Positions 1-7,858 are shown, counted from the first letter of the stretch. The stretch: 28,692 bases of DNA from Bacteroidales bacterium (GCA_023227835.1 JALOCI010000036.1:1-28692); one strand, 5' to 3'. The notes: generated by a model not told the origin, from the letters alone. Made by a program: numbers and translations.

Positions 1-326
1 AAAATTTCAGGACTTATCTCTGCAGGTATCGAATAACCAAGATCTCCCTCTCCATATAATTTCCCGGGTTCGTGTTTTTTACTATCCGGGTCTCCGGCCT
101 GAATCATAAAATCTTTTATAACCCTATGAAACAAAACATTATCATATATCCCGTCATGGCATAACTTAACAAAATTATCCCTGTGTAGAGGTGTCTGGTT
201 ATATAGCATTAAAGAAATCTGTCCCTGGTCTGTCACCATTTCAACAACAAAAATCTTATTGTTTTTCGCAAATAGAATACATAAGGGTAAAATTAACATT
301 ACGGATAAAACATAAATTTTCTTCAT
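1..326 (-). CDS. Cyclophilin-type peptidyl-prolyl cis-trans isomerase, secreted (partial, 5' part)
   Basis: The visible 108 codons begin at an ATG whose first base is 326 and run off the window's left edge, so the C-terminal part is missing. The N-terminus, MKKIYVLSVMLILPLCILFA, is a signal peptide, so the protein should be exported to the periplasm. The mature part shows the cyclophilin core: a beta strand ending in DQGQISLMLY, the segment TPLHRDNFVKL, then FHRVIKDFMIQAGDP, which is the hallmark cyclophilin block with the catalytic Arg and the FMIQ substrate-binding strand. Cyclophilins speed up proline isomerisation during protein folding. It is divergent from the ABC importer starting at 407. 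The closest thing to a promoter box upstream is TAGTTTTA (344-351, minus), which is poor. The family call is secure; the exact paralogue is not. Confidence 0.93.
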   Translation of the reverse strand, partial: MKKIYVLSVMLILPLCILFAKNNKIFVVEMVTDQGQISLMLYNQTPLHRDNFVKLCHDGIYDNVLFHRVIKDFMIQAGDPDSKKHEPGKLYGEGDLGYSIPAEISPEI

Positions 327-378
327 AGGTATTGAATTTTAAGTAAAACTATACATTTTTCAGTATAGAAATATTATT

Positions 379-386
379 TATATTCG
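379..386 (+). promoter_or_regulatory. TAnnTTCG -7 element of the ABC importer operon
   Basis: TATATTCG ends 21 bases before the ATG at 407. It fits the Bacteroidota consensus TAnnTTTG with one accepted C variant, at the same spacing as the other promoter boxes in this window. No convincing -33 TTTG is seen. Confidence 0.4.
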
Positions 387-406
387 TACAACCTTAAAAA
401 TATTCT

Positions 407-2662
407 ATGAAACAACTAAGAATTCTGACTTTTGCCCTGTTGTCGCTTATAGGCTGCAAAGAGCAGGAGGATGGGATTACAAACCTCAAAATGCTTGAGG
501 GGGGTAAGACATTTGCCGTTCCCAGCGGAACTGTGGCCGACCAAATGGTGCTGGAAAGATTTCCGGATGCCAAAATTGTTTACTTTAACAGTGTGATGGA
601 CTGTGCACTGGCAGTAAAAGAGGGTAAAGCCCTTGCCACCTCATACGACAAACCTGTACTTGCCAACATTGCAGCTAAAGTTGACGGAGTTTGTGTGCTG
701 GAGGAACTCATCATGGATGACAAGTACGGATTTGCAGTCCAGAAAGAGAACACCAGCCTTAAACGGGTTATGGATGAAGTCCTGAATGAAATCAAGGCAG
801 ATGGCACATATGATGCGATGTCTGCCAGATGGTTTCCTAAGCAGGGCGAACCCGGCCCGATGCCTGATATTAAGATTGATGGTCAAAACGGCGTTCTCAG
901 GTTTGGCACATCTGCCGTGACCGAGCCTATGTCGTATGTTGACGGATCGCAAAAAGTGGTTGGGTTTGATATTGAATACGCATCCTATATCGCAAAAAAA
1001 TTAGGTAAGAGTCTTGAGATTGTAAACATGGAATTCGGTGCCATGCTCCCGGCATTGATTTCAGGCAAGGTTGACATGATCGGAGCCGGACTCTCGATAA
1101 CTGAGGAGAGAGCCAAAAGTGTCCTTTTCTCCGAGTCGTATTATCCAAGCGGAATAGCTGTCATGGTAAAAAGTTCCGCAAAAGAGGAAGAGCCTGGTAA
1201 GGGTGTTGGGAAGTTACAAGGGATAGATGATATCGGAAACAAACGTATCGGGGTTCTTCTGGGATCAATTCACGAGAAATTTGCAATGGAAAATCAGCCA
1301 AATGCAGAGCTACTGCAGTATCCGACTGTATCCGATCTGTTGATAGCCCTCAAAATGAGCAAGATTGACGCAGCATATTTTGATCATGTTGGATTAAAAT
1401 TAATAATAAAGGATAATCCCGACGTTGATATTCTGGCTCCAAAGGTTTTTGATGTACCTATTGCCGCGGCATTTAATGAAAACAAAGATACTCTAAGAGA
1501 AAAATTTAATACTTTCCTTAAAGAGATAAAGGCTTCCGGAGTATACGACGATATGGTACAGAGATGGATGGAAAAAGACATTTTTGAAATGCCGCAGATA
1601 GAAGAATCCGATGCAAACGGAGAGCTTAGAGTAGGCATAGTTTGTGATATCGGACTTCCTTTTACTGCCGTTAAGGATGGCCAGATTGTAGGATTTGATA
1701 TAGAGCTGTCAAAAAGGTTTGCGGCATATATGAATATGAAGTATGTCCCGTCTGACATTCAATTCGGAAGTATGATTGCCTCAATTGCCACAGATAAGAT
1801 AGACATGGCTGTCTGCTCAATGATGATTACAGAAGAGCGTGAAAAACAGGTGGATTTTTCTGATAAATATTACGATTGCGGAATCAGCATTCTTGCAAGA
1901 AAGGACGATATTGCCATACCAGGATCGGCTTCTGTATCCAATACTGAAAAAAAGGGATTTTTCAAGTCAGTTACCGAAAGTTTTTATAACAATCTGATTC
2001 TTGAAAACAGATATAAACTCATAATAGACGGATTGAAGCTCACACTCTTGATATCTATTCTTTCGGCATTGTTGGGGACAATTCTCGGAGGTTTTGTATG
2101 CTATATGAGAATGTCGAGAAAAAAACTCCTGCTTGGTTTTGCAAAAGGATATATTTCATTACTAAGAGGAACTCCTGTTTTAGTACTTTTAATGATAATT
2201 TTTTATGTTGTCTTTGCATCGGTGAACATCAGCCCTGTAATAGCTGCAATTGTTGCTTTTGCACTTAATTTCGCTGCATATGTTTCAGAAATGTTCAGGA
2301 CATCAATCCAAGGTGTAGACAAAGGACAGACCGAAGCCGGAATTGCGGGTGGATTCACTAAGGTTGAGACTTTTATTTACATCATAATGCCCCAGGCCTT
2401 AAGGCAAGTCTTGCCTATTTATAAAGGGGAATTCATATCTCTTTTAAAGATGACCTCCATAGTTGGTTATATAGCAGTACAGGATATTACAAGGGCAAGT
2501 GACATAATCCGCAGCCGGACATTCGATGCATTCTTTCCTCTCTTGATGGCAGCTGCCATATATTTACTATTGGCGTGGTTGCTTACATGGGCGCTGGATA
2601 AAGTTGAAATATCAGTGGATCCTAAGAGAAAAAGAATAAAAAAAGCAGAGGAGGCAGCATAA
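407..2662 (+). CDS. Polar amino-acid ABC importer: solute-binding lobes fused to permease
   Basis: This 751-residue GlnH-GlnP-type fusion has a lipoprotein signal with lipobox LIGC (Cys17). Three solute-binding segments follow. Residues about 26-146 resemble only lobe 2 plus the C-terminal helix of a type-II binding domain. Residues about 163-390 are a complete domain (GFDIEYA; SGKVDMIGAGLSITEERAK, with the ligand-carboxylate Arg). Residues about 406-500 are only a lobe 1 (GFDIELS, ITEEREKQVDFS). A HisM/GlnP-like permease fills about 540-735, with LLRGTPVLVLL and the EAA loop (GQTEAGIAGGF...IIMPQALRQVLP) that contacts the ATPase. Such fusions feed ligand directly to the channel, probably for polar amino acids; the substrate cannot be read from sequence. 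The stop codon overlaps the ATPase start by one base. The missing lobes are not explained by a visible frameshift, because the divergent cyclophilin starts only 80 bases upstream. Confidence 0.9.
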   Translation: MKQLRILTFALLSLIGCKEQEDGITNLKMLEGGKTFAVPSGTVADQMVLERFPDAKIVYFNSVMDCALAVKEGKALATSYDKPVLANIAAKVDGVCVLEELIMDDKYGFAVQKENTSLKRVMDEVLNEIKADGTYDAMSARWFPKQGEPGPMPDIKIDGQNGVLRFGTSAVTEPMSYVDGSQKVVGFDIEYASYIAKKLGKSLEIVNMEFGAMLPALISGKVDMIGAGLSITEERAKSVLFSESYYPSGIAVMVKSSAKEEEPGKGVGKLQGIDDIGNKRIGVLLGSIHEKFAMENQPNAELLQYPTVSDLLIALKMSKIDAAYFDHVGLKLIIKDNPDVDILAPKVFDVPIAAAFNENKDTLREKFNTFLKEIKASGVYDDMVQRWMEKDIFEMPQIEESDANGELRVGIVCDIGLPFTAVKDGQIVGFDIELSKRFAAYMNMKYVPSDIQFGSMIASIATDKIDMAVCSMMITEEREKQVDFSDKYYDCGISILARKDDIAIPGSASVSNTEKKGFFKSVTESFYNNLILENRYKLIIDGLKLTLLISILSALLGTILGGFVCYMRMSRKKLLLGFAKGYISLLRGTPVLVLLMIIFYVVFASVNISPVIAAIVAFALNFAAYVSEMFRTSIQGVDKGQTEAGIAGGFTKVETFIYIIMPQALRQVLPIYKGEFISLLKMTSIVGYIAVQDITRASDIIRSRTFDAFFPLLMAAAIYLLLAWLLTWALDKVEISVDPKRKRIKKAEEAA
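2647..2654 (+). promoter_or_regulatory. Shine-Dalgarno site of the ABC ATPase gene
   Basis: AGAGGAGG lies 7 bases before the ATG at 2662, inside the end of the permease gene. It is one of the few real Shine-Dalgarno sequences in this window and supports translational coupling through the TAATG junction. Confidence 0.6.
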
Positions 2663-3738
2663 TGATTTCAGTTAAAAATCTTTCAAAAAAATTCGGAGAC
2701 ATTGTTGTTCTTAAAGACATTAATGCCAATATAAATAAAGGTGAGGTAATATCAATAATCGGACCTTCAGGAACAGGCAAGAGTACGTTTCTAAGATGCC
2801 TTAACCTTCTTGAAACTCCTTCCGGAGGAAGCATTTCCATTGATGGAGTTGACCTTCTGAACAAAGATACAAATGTGCCAAAAATCAGGCAGAGGATGGG
2901 TATGGTATTCCAATCATTCAACCTCTATGCTCATCTTACAATTTTGGAAAACCTCACTATAGGACCTGTCAGACTACTCAAGAAAAAAGAGACAGATGCC
3001 AACAAGAAAGCGATGGAACTACTTAAATTGGTTGGGTTGGCCGAAAAAGCATATAATTTTCCCGACGAACTCTCCGGCGGACAAAAGCAGAGGGTTGCCA
3101 TTGCAAGATGTCTTGCCATGGAATGCGAGATAATACTTTTTGATGAACCGACATCAGCACTTGATCCCACAATGGTAAGTGAAGTTTTGGCCGTTATACG
3201 GAAGCTTGCTAAGGAGGGAATGACCATGCTTATTGTAACACATGAGATGGAATTTGCACGGAATATATCCGGTCGGGTGTTCTATATGGATGAAGGAATT
3301 ATATATGAAGAGGGGACTCCTGAACAAATATTTGAGAATCCGCAACGCGAGAAAACCAAGGCTTTTATACACAGAGTAAGAAGCATGTGTTATGACATTT
3401 CAAGCAAGAATTATGACCTTTACAAACTACAGGGAGAGATAGGTCTGTTCTGTGAAAAACACGTTATTTCTCAAAAAACAAGCGAATATGCGCAGATGCT
3501 GGCAGAAGAGGTAGTGGTCATGCAGAAGGATTACTCAGATATAAACATCATGCTCTCCTATTCTGAAAAAGAGGGAACATTGAATCTTGTATGCGAAAGC
3601 GGCGGGGAAAAGTACAATCCGTTAGAAGATGAGTTTAATGAGATTGCCGTTATGATAATCAGGGGACGTTGCAAGAGGGTGGAATACTCATTTTCAGAAG
3701 GCAAGAATGTATTGACACTGGGTATAAAGAACGAGTAA
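2662..3738 (+). CDS. Amino-acid ABC transporter ATPase (GlnQ-like) with C-terminal GHKL-like extension
   Basis: The first 240 of 358 residues are a complete GlnQ/HisP-type ATPase: Walker A GPSGTGKST (34-42), Q-loop Gln84, signature LSGGQ (137-141), Walker B ILFDEP (Asp161, Glu162) and switch His194 in VTHEMEF. It powers the fused permease encoded just upstream (TAATG overlap). Family members usually end near residue 240-250. Here about 110 further residues follow. Residues about 253-355 resemble the RsbW/SpoIIAB-like GHKL fold: a helix with LAEEVV where such kinases carry the N-box, a beta strand LNLVCESGG in place of the DDG box, YNPLE in place of the FDPL segment, then MIIRGRCKRVEYSFSEGKNVLTL, matching the lIR-lmD-vEY-gkN-L-l end of that family. 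The N-box Asn and the DDG Asp are absent, so nucleotide binding there is unlikely. The extension may be regulatory; that is inference. Confidence 0.92.
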   Translation: MISVKNLSKKFGDIVVLKDINANINKGEVISIIGPSGTGKSTFLRCLNLLETPSGGSISIDGVDLLNKDTNVPKIRQRMGMVFQSFNLYAHLTILENLTIGPVRLLKKKETDANKKAMELLKLVGLAEKAYNFPDELSGGQKQRVAIARCLAMECEIILFDEPTSALDPTMVSEVLAVIRKLAKEGMTMLIVTHEMEFARNISGRVFYMDEGIIYEEGTPEQIFENPQREKTKAFIHRVRSMCYDISSKNYDLYKLQGEIGLFCEKHVISQKTSEYAQMLAEEVVVMQKDYSDINIMLSYSEKEGTLNLVCESGGEKYNPLEDEFNEIAVMIIRGRCKRVEYSFSEGKNVLTLGIKNE

Positions 3739-3740
3739 GT

Positions 3741-4592
3741 TTATAATTGTTTAATCATCTCATATTGTTTTCCGCTCAAAGGGATTGAGTTCGATTCAAG
3801 AAAACCTGAAATTGAGTCGCAGGTCAGCTCGGTATTGACTATTTTTATAGAATCGCATTTGTTCAATTTTAATGCCTGAGCCAATACGAGTGTGCCTATA
3901 CCCTGCCTGCGATATTTTTTATCTACTGCAATCTGTGTGATATCTCCGGAATCGGGTTCCATAACACAATATCCAACCAGGTTGTCTTCGTATTGTGCTC
4001 CAATAATTTTAAAATTCTCAGGACTTCTGGAAATTGACTCCAAGCTGTTCTGCCATGATGGTATAAAATCCGGGAATGATGTACAGGTACTAAGCGACTC
4101 AAAGGATATCTCTGTAAAAGTCAAGCGGGGGGATTTTAGCAAAGCCTTTAGTTTAATATCTGATTGTTTTATTCTGTAATAACCGAATTCCCGCAATATA
4201 CTAAACCCCTGCTTTTTATAAACAGATACAGCCTGACTATTATGTTGCAAGACCTCAAGCAGATACCTGGTTACACCTGCTTTTTTTAAAAAAGGCAATG
4301 AGTAATTAAAAACCTCTGATGCCAGACCTTTGCCCCTGTATTCTTCCAATGTACCTGTTCCAGTATCATAGGCAGTCAGAACTCCATTATAAAATCCGAT
4401 ACCATTTAATGTAAAGGATACCAGTCTTTCGTCATCGAATGCACCAAATGAAAGCTCCGGGACGAAACCTCTTCTTTTAAGCATCAAACTCAATTCTTGT
4501 TTTGAAATCTGAACTTCGTACTTACAAAAGGCTTCGTTAAATGCACTTGCAATCGTTTCAAAGCCTGCACTTTCCAATGATTTTATATTCAT
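3741..4592 (-). CDS. Tandem GNAT-family N-acetyltransferase
   Basis: This 283-residue protein holds two GNAT folds in a row. The first has the acetyl-CoA pyrophosphate loop in EEYRGKGLASEVF (about residues 86-98), followed by LEVLQHNSQAVSVYKKQGF, the typical Asn/Tyr tail of the fold. The second has the loop KKYRRQGIGTLVLAQAL (about 225-241) after the strand DITQIAVD, but a shorter tail. Tandem GNATs acetylate amino groups of small molecules, peptides or proteins; the substrate cannot be predicted here. The gene is convergent with the ABC ATPase, with only two bases between the stop codons. Its start follows the terminator of tRNA-Arg. A TAAATTTA box (4612-4619) sits 19 bases upstream of the ATG, a weak match to the promoter consensus. 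Confidence 0.85.
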   Translation of the reverse strand: MNIKSLESAGFETIASAFNEAFCKYEVQISKQELSLMLKRRGFVPELSFGAFDDERLVSFTLNGIGFYNGVLTAYDTGTGTLEEYRGKGLASEVFNYSLPFLKKAGVTRYLLEVLQHNSQAVSVYKKQGFSILREFGYYRIKQSDIKLKALLKSPRLTFTEISFESLSTCTSFPDFIPSWQNSLESISRSPENFKIIGAQYEDNLVGYCVMEPDSGDITQIAVDKKYRRQGIGTLVLAQALKLNKCDSIKIVNTELTCDSISGFLESNSIPLSGKQYEMIKQL

Positions 4593-4639
4593 AGAGTTAA
4601 ATATTGCACTATAAATTTATTGCATAAATGACATAATAC

Positions 4640-4670
4640 AAAAAAAGAGCCGGAAATAAATTTCCGGCTC
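4640..4670 (-). terminator. Rho-independent terminator of tRNA-Arg
   Basis: Read on the minus strand, a perfect 10-bp stem (GAGCCGGAAA with TTTCCGGCTC, 4-base loop) is followed by a run of seven T. It begins four bases after the tRNA CCA end. Confidence 0.88.
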
Positions 4671-4673
4671 TCC

Positions 4674-4748
4674 TGGTAGCCCCACCGCGACTCGAACGCG
4701 AATTTGAAGTTTAGGAAACTTCCGTTCTATCCCTTGAACTATAGGGCC
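4674..4748 (-). tRNA. tRNA-Arg (anticodon CCT), CCA encoded
   Basis: The minus strand folds as a full cloverleaf. The acceptor GGCCCTA pairs with TGGGGCT with two G-U wobbles, the D stem is GTTC/GAAC, and the anticodon stem GAAGT/ACTTC carries the loop TTCCTAA, giving anticodon CCT (reads AGG). The T stem TCGCG/CGCGG encloses loop TTCGAGT. The discriminator A (4677) is followed by an encoded CCA (4674-4676). A TATATTTG box lies 17 bases upstream and a strong terminator follows. Confidence 0.95.
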
Positions 4749-4764
4749 ATCTATTTTGGGATTG

Positions 4765-4772
4765 CAAATATA
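4765..4772 (-). promoter_or_regulatory. TATATTTG -7 element of tRNA-Arg
   Basis: On the minus strand TATATTTGCAA precedes the tRNA by 17 bases, the same 11-base string found before tRNA-Lys (7859-7869). It sits in the short gap after the YidE stop codon, so tRNA-Arg has its own promoter. Confidence 0.7.
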
Positions 4773-4779
4773 AAAACTT

Positions 4780-6447
4780 TTAACAAAACAACACCAATAA
4801 TTGTGCTGTCAGAACTCTTAAAAACATTGTGAGCGGATAAACGGTTGCATAGCTCACTGCCGGCAAATCATTACCGGAAGTTGTATTTGCGTAAGCAAGA
4901 GCAGGAGGATCTGTGGTACTTCCGGCAATAAGTCCCATTAAAGAGAAATAGTTCATTTTTAAGATTGACCTTCCGATTATTCCCACAACCAATATCGGCA
5001 ATATGGTGATAATAAAACCGTAGAGAATCCACACAGCACCGCCCCCGTTAACAATTGTCTCGACAAAATTACTTCCGGCATCTATTCCCACACAGGCAAG
5101 GAAAAGAGAGATACCGATCTCTCTAAGCATAAGATTTGCGCTCATTGTCGTGTATGTCACAATCTTATATTTGGGGCCAAATTTACTTATCAGAATTGCA
5201 ATAATCAAAGGACCACCTGCTAAACCGAGCTTTATCGGCTGAGGTATACCCGGTATCATAAAAGGAATAGAGCCGACGAATATACCTAGGGCAATACCCA
5301 TAAAAATAGCAATAAGATTCGGTTCTCTAAGCCTTTTCATGGAATTTCCGAGAAGTTTTGCAGCTCCGTCTATTGATTGCTGCGTTCCAACAATAGTAAG
5401 CCTGTCCCCAATTTGCAGTGCTGTGTCAGGCTTGGCCAAAAGATCTACTCCTGCCCTGTTAATACGGGTTACAGTTATTCCGAAAGCCTTGCCCAACTTC
5501 AATTCAGCCAGTGATCGCCCGTTTATGCCGTTGTTTGTTACTAAAACCCTTCTAGGAACTACATCCACGTCAAATATTCCCCACTCACTCTCTGACATCT
5601 CAATCTGACTACCAAAAAATTTTACAATATCTTCAACATCCTTCTTATGCGTTATTATCAACGCCTTGTCACCTTCATTAAACCGTGTTTCGGCTGTTGC
5701 AATTGTAATCTTTCCGTCTATACTGCGAATTCTTGAGATTACATAATCCACGGCAAAAAGTTGCTTAAGGTCCTTGACAGGTCTCCCGAAAAGTTTATCA
5801 TTCTCTATAACGACAGAACATCTTAAAGTCTCAACCGGATTCTCTTTCTGCAACTCTTTTATTCTCGCGTTCTCTCCTTCAATTGTTACAGAAAAAAGTT
5901 TTCTGATAACAATCATTGATAAAATGATTCCAATAACTCCAAGCGGATATGCCAGAGCATAACCTGTTGCTATTGAAGGATCAGCGGCTCCGTGCATTTC
6001 AGAATATGTCTGTTGTGCAGCTCCGAGACCCGGGGTATTGGTGATTGCCCCGGAAAGAATACCAGTCATTGTTGATATGGGTAATCCGGAAAATAATTTT
6101 ATGATTAAAGTCGTTCCAACTCCTAAAAGCACAATTAAAACCGCCAGGAGGTTCAGCTTAAGCCCCCCTTTCCGTAAAGATGCAAAAAAGCCTGGGCCAA
6201 CCTGCAAGCCAATACTGTAAACAAAAAGGATCAATCCGAACTCTTTAACAAAATGGAGAGTGTGCACATCCACCCTTAAGCCGAAATGACTAAATGCTAT
6301 ACCCACAAAAAGAATCCAGGTTACGCCAAAAGATATTCCGGCAATCTTTATTTTTGACAGGATTAAGCCTATCGTTATTACACAAGCAAGAACTATCACT
6401 GATTGGGCAACAGATCCGCCAAAAAAAAGGTTAGAAATCCACTCCAT
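4780..6447 (-). CDS. AspT/YidE/YbjL-type transporter with two RCK_C domains
   Basis: This 555-residue inner-membrane protein has the layout of the aspartate:alanine exchanger family: an N-terminal membrane half (about 1-185), two cytoplasmic RCK_C/TrkA_C domains (about 205-280 and 292-370) and a C-terminal membrane half (about 375-555). The two halves carry the family's inverted-repeat motif, seen as GAITNTPGLGAA (133-144) and GSTTDPPALAYA (509-520), each followed by an (A/V)YPL segment. Members exchange dicarboxylic amino acids or organic acids; most YidE/YbjL-type proteins have no proven substrate. The RCK_C domains suggest control by a bound small ligand. The ATG at 6447 is supported by a promoter box 23 bases upstream. 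It is divergent from mscL, and tRNA-Arg follows. The exact orthologue (AspT, YidE or YbjL) cannot be settled from this sequence. Confidence 0.92.
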   Translation of the reverse strand: MEWISNLFFGGSVAQSVIVLACVITIGLILSKIKIAGISFGVTWILFVGIAFSHFGLRVDVHTLHFVKEFGLILFVYSIGLQVGPGFFASLRKGGLKLNLLAVLIVLLGVGTTLIIKLFSGLPISTMTGILSGAITNTPGLGAAQQTYSEMHGAADPSIATGYALAYPLGVIGIILSMIVIRKLFSVTIEGENARIKELQKENPVETLRCSVVIENDKLFGRPVKDLKQLFAVDYVISRIRSIDGKITIATAETRFNEGDKALIITHKKDVEDIVKFFGSQIEMSESEWGIFDVDVVPRRVLVTNNGINGRSLAELKLGKAFGITVTRINRAGVDLLAKPDTALQIGDRLTIVGTQQSIDGAAKLLGNSMKRLREPNLIAIFMGIALGIFVGSIPFMIPGIPQPIKLGLAGGPLIIAILISKFGPKYKIVTYTTMSANLMLREIGISLFLACVGIDAGSNFVETIVNGGGAVWILYGFIITILPILVVGIIGRSILKMNYFSLMGLIAGSTTDPPALAYANTTSGNDLPAVSYATVYPLTMFLRVLTAQLLVLFC

Positions 6448-6469
6448 GGCATATATGATTTGTTAGATG

Positions 6470-6477
6470 CAAAAGTA
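6470..6477 (-). promoter_or_regulatory. TACTTTTG -7 element of the YidE-like gene
   Basis: On the minus strand TACTTTTG ends 23 bases before the ATG at 6447, a perfect TAnnTTTG match. It lies only 10 bases from the mscL box on the other strand. Confidence 0.6.
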
Positions 6478-6487
6478 TGGAATTTAT

Positions 6488-6495
6488 TATATTTG
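6488..6495 (+). promoter_or_regulatory. TATATTTG -7 element of mscL
   Basis: TATATTTG ends 22 bases before the mscL ATG at 6517. A TTTG at 6459-6462 is a possible -33 element but the 25-base spacer is long. The expected -33 region coincides with the opposing YidE promoter. Confidence 0.62.
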
Positions 6496-6516
6496 TTAAA
6501 ATAACAAAAAAGAGCA

Positions 6517-6945
6517 ATGAAAATAATAGATGAATTCAAGCAATTTGCCATGAGAGGCAATGTAGTTGACATGGCTGTAGGTATAATCATCGGAGGGGCA
6601 TTCGGTAAAATAGTCTCATCCTTGGTTTCCGATATATTAATGCCACCTCTCGGGTTAATGATTGGTGGGGTTAATTTCACGGACTTGAAAATCACAATAA
6701 AACAGGCTGCTATAGATGCAAGTGGCGCAATGACACCTCCGGTAACGATAAATTATGGCAATCTTGTTCAGGTTATTTTTGATTTTCTGATTGTAGCTTT
6801 CGCAATATTCATGATGATTAAGCTAATGAACAGACTGAACAGAAGAAAAGAAGAAGTACCGGCAGCTCAGGCAACACCACCTCCTACTCCTGAAGATATT
6901 ACCCTTCTGAGAGAGATAAGAGATCTTTTAAACAAACAGAAGTAG
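6517..6945 (+). CDS. mscL: Large-conductance mechanosensitive channel MscL
   Basis: The 142-residue product matches MscL along its whole length. The amphipathic N-terminal helix MKIIDEFKQFAMRGNVVDMA leads into TM1 with the pore-lining IIIGGAFGKIVSSLVSDILMPPLG. A periplasmic loop (about 50-75) follows, then TM2 (NLVQVIFDFLIVAFAIFMMI), the basic KLMNRLNRRKEE cluster, a proline-rich linker and the C-terminal helical bundle DITLLREIRDLLNKQ. MscL forms a pentamer in the inner membrane and opens at high membrane tension to release solutes on hypo-osmotic shock. It is divergent from the YidE-like transporter, with overlapping promoter regions. Its stop codon is one base away from that of the AraC-type gene on the other strand. 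The length is normal for the family. Confidence 0.98.
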   Translation: MKIIDEFKQFAMRGNVVDMAVGIIIGGAFGKIVSSLVSDILMPPLGLMIGGVNFTDLKITIKQAAIDASGAMTPPVTINYGNLVQVIFDFLIVAFAIFMMIKLMNRLNRRKEEVPAAQATPPPTPEDITLLREIRDLLNKQK

Positions 6946-6946
6946 T

Positions 6947-7783
6947 CTATACCTCTTTATTTCTCATCTGTGTAGGAGTTTTGCCAAACATAGAACGGCA
7001 AAAACGATTAAAATGGGAGGCATCTGTAAAACCAAAATCTCTCATTATAAATACTATTGCGTCGCCTCCATCTGTTAACCTTCTTTTTATTTGATCCGCC
7101 CTTCTTGCTAAAATCCACTGATAGGGAGAATATCCAAAGTATTCTCTGAATTTTCTGTTGAAAGTGCTTTGAGTAAGTCCTGAAAGTGATATCAACTCCT
7201 CTACACCTTTGTATTTTGAGTAATTTCTGTTTATAAAATCATAAAAATCCGACACTCCGTCATCCAGTAATGCCAGAAAATGGAGCAGGACTCTTTTGGA
7301 GTAGCACTTTTTCAATAAAGAGCGCAGCTCATCCTGCAGATCTCGGGTTATATGCCTAAACACGGTTTCATCAGAGAGATTTTCTATAAATAACGACACT
7401 CCAGGTTTGATTTCCAGAGAAGGTAAATGAAATAAAAATCTGTTTTTCGGAATTATATGATATTGAGCCTTTAGCTCATTATAGAGTGCATTCCATCCCT
7501 CATCCAATACCAGGAAAACAATCTCAGCATTATAAATAACCTCAAGCATACATATACCAGTCCTCATAAGGAACATCTCTCTTGCAGAAAAGATCTCCTC
7601 TTTCTGTGTACCTACGAGCAATCTGATCCTGCCTTTATTCACACACACTAAAACAAGCCCGCAGAGCTCGGAGCAATCAATTACAGAGCCTTTTTTTACT
7701 GACAGCAACTTAAATCCGGACTTCAAGCTCTTTTCTCTGAGTCTGATTTTTTCTTTATTAATTAAAGGCGTTTGCGAATTCAT
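6947..7783 (-). CDS. AraC-family transcriptional regulator
   Basis: The 278-residue protein ends in a typical AraC/XylS DNA-binding domain with two helix-turn-helix units, about 190-275. GVEELISLSGLTQSTFNRKF is the first recognition unit, and IVFIMRDFGFTDASHFNRFC followed by FGKTPTQMR is the second, with the family's F-G-F-D/T-S-F-R pattern. The N-terminal 160 residues form a beta-rich region that looks like a divergent cupin-like sensor with no recognisable metal site; the ligand is unknown. The gene faces mscL tail to tail (one base apart) and is divergent from tRNA-Lys and the YqhD-like dehydrogenase. AraC regulators often control divergent enzyme genes, so yqhD is a candidate target. E. 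coli yqhD is itself controlled by an AraC-type protein, YqhC, encoded next to it. That parallel is suggestive but unproven here. Confidence 0.93.
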   Translation of the reverse strand: MNSQTPLINKEKIRLREKSLKSGFKLLSVKKGSVIDCSELCGLVLVCVNKGRIRLLVGTQKEEIFSAREMFLMRTGICMLEVIYNAEIVFLVLDEGWNALYNELKAQYHIIPKNRFLFHLPSLEIKPGVSLFIENLSDETVFRHITRDLQDELRSLLKKCYSKRVLLHFLALLDDGVSDFYDFINRNYSKYKGVEELISLSGLTQSTFNRKFREYFGYSPYQWILARRADQIKRRLTDGGDAIVFIMRDFGFTDASHFNRFCRSMFGKTPTQMRNKEV

Positions 7784-7807
7784 CTCTGTTTTGAGCGCTT
7801 TTTACAA

Positions 7808-7815
7808 CAAATTTA
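7808..7815 (-). promoter_or_regulatory. TAAATTTG -7 element of the AraC-type gene
   Basis: On the minus strand TAAATTTG ends 25 bases before the ATG at 7783 and matches TAnnTTTG fully. It is 43 bases from the tRNA-Lys promoter box on the plus strand. Confidence 0.5.
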
Positions 7816-7858
7816 TGAAAAAAAACAAATCAGGGGTTTTTTGAAAGAAAAATATTAC

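Noticed and set aside
641..952. Open minus-strand frame opposite the solute-binding gene
   Set aside because: No recognisable domain, and it lies wholly inside a clear gene on the other strand. Similar antisense frames elsewhere were also dropped.
4612..4619. TAAATTTA upstream of the GNAT gene, and the same string at 15276-15283 upstream of gnd
   Set aside because: The spacing of 17-19 bases to the ATG is plausible, but the final G of TAnnTTTG is missing and the string is palindromic and AT-rich, so it may be chance. Not listed as a promoter.
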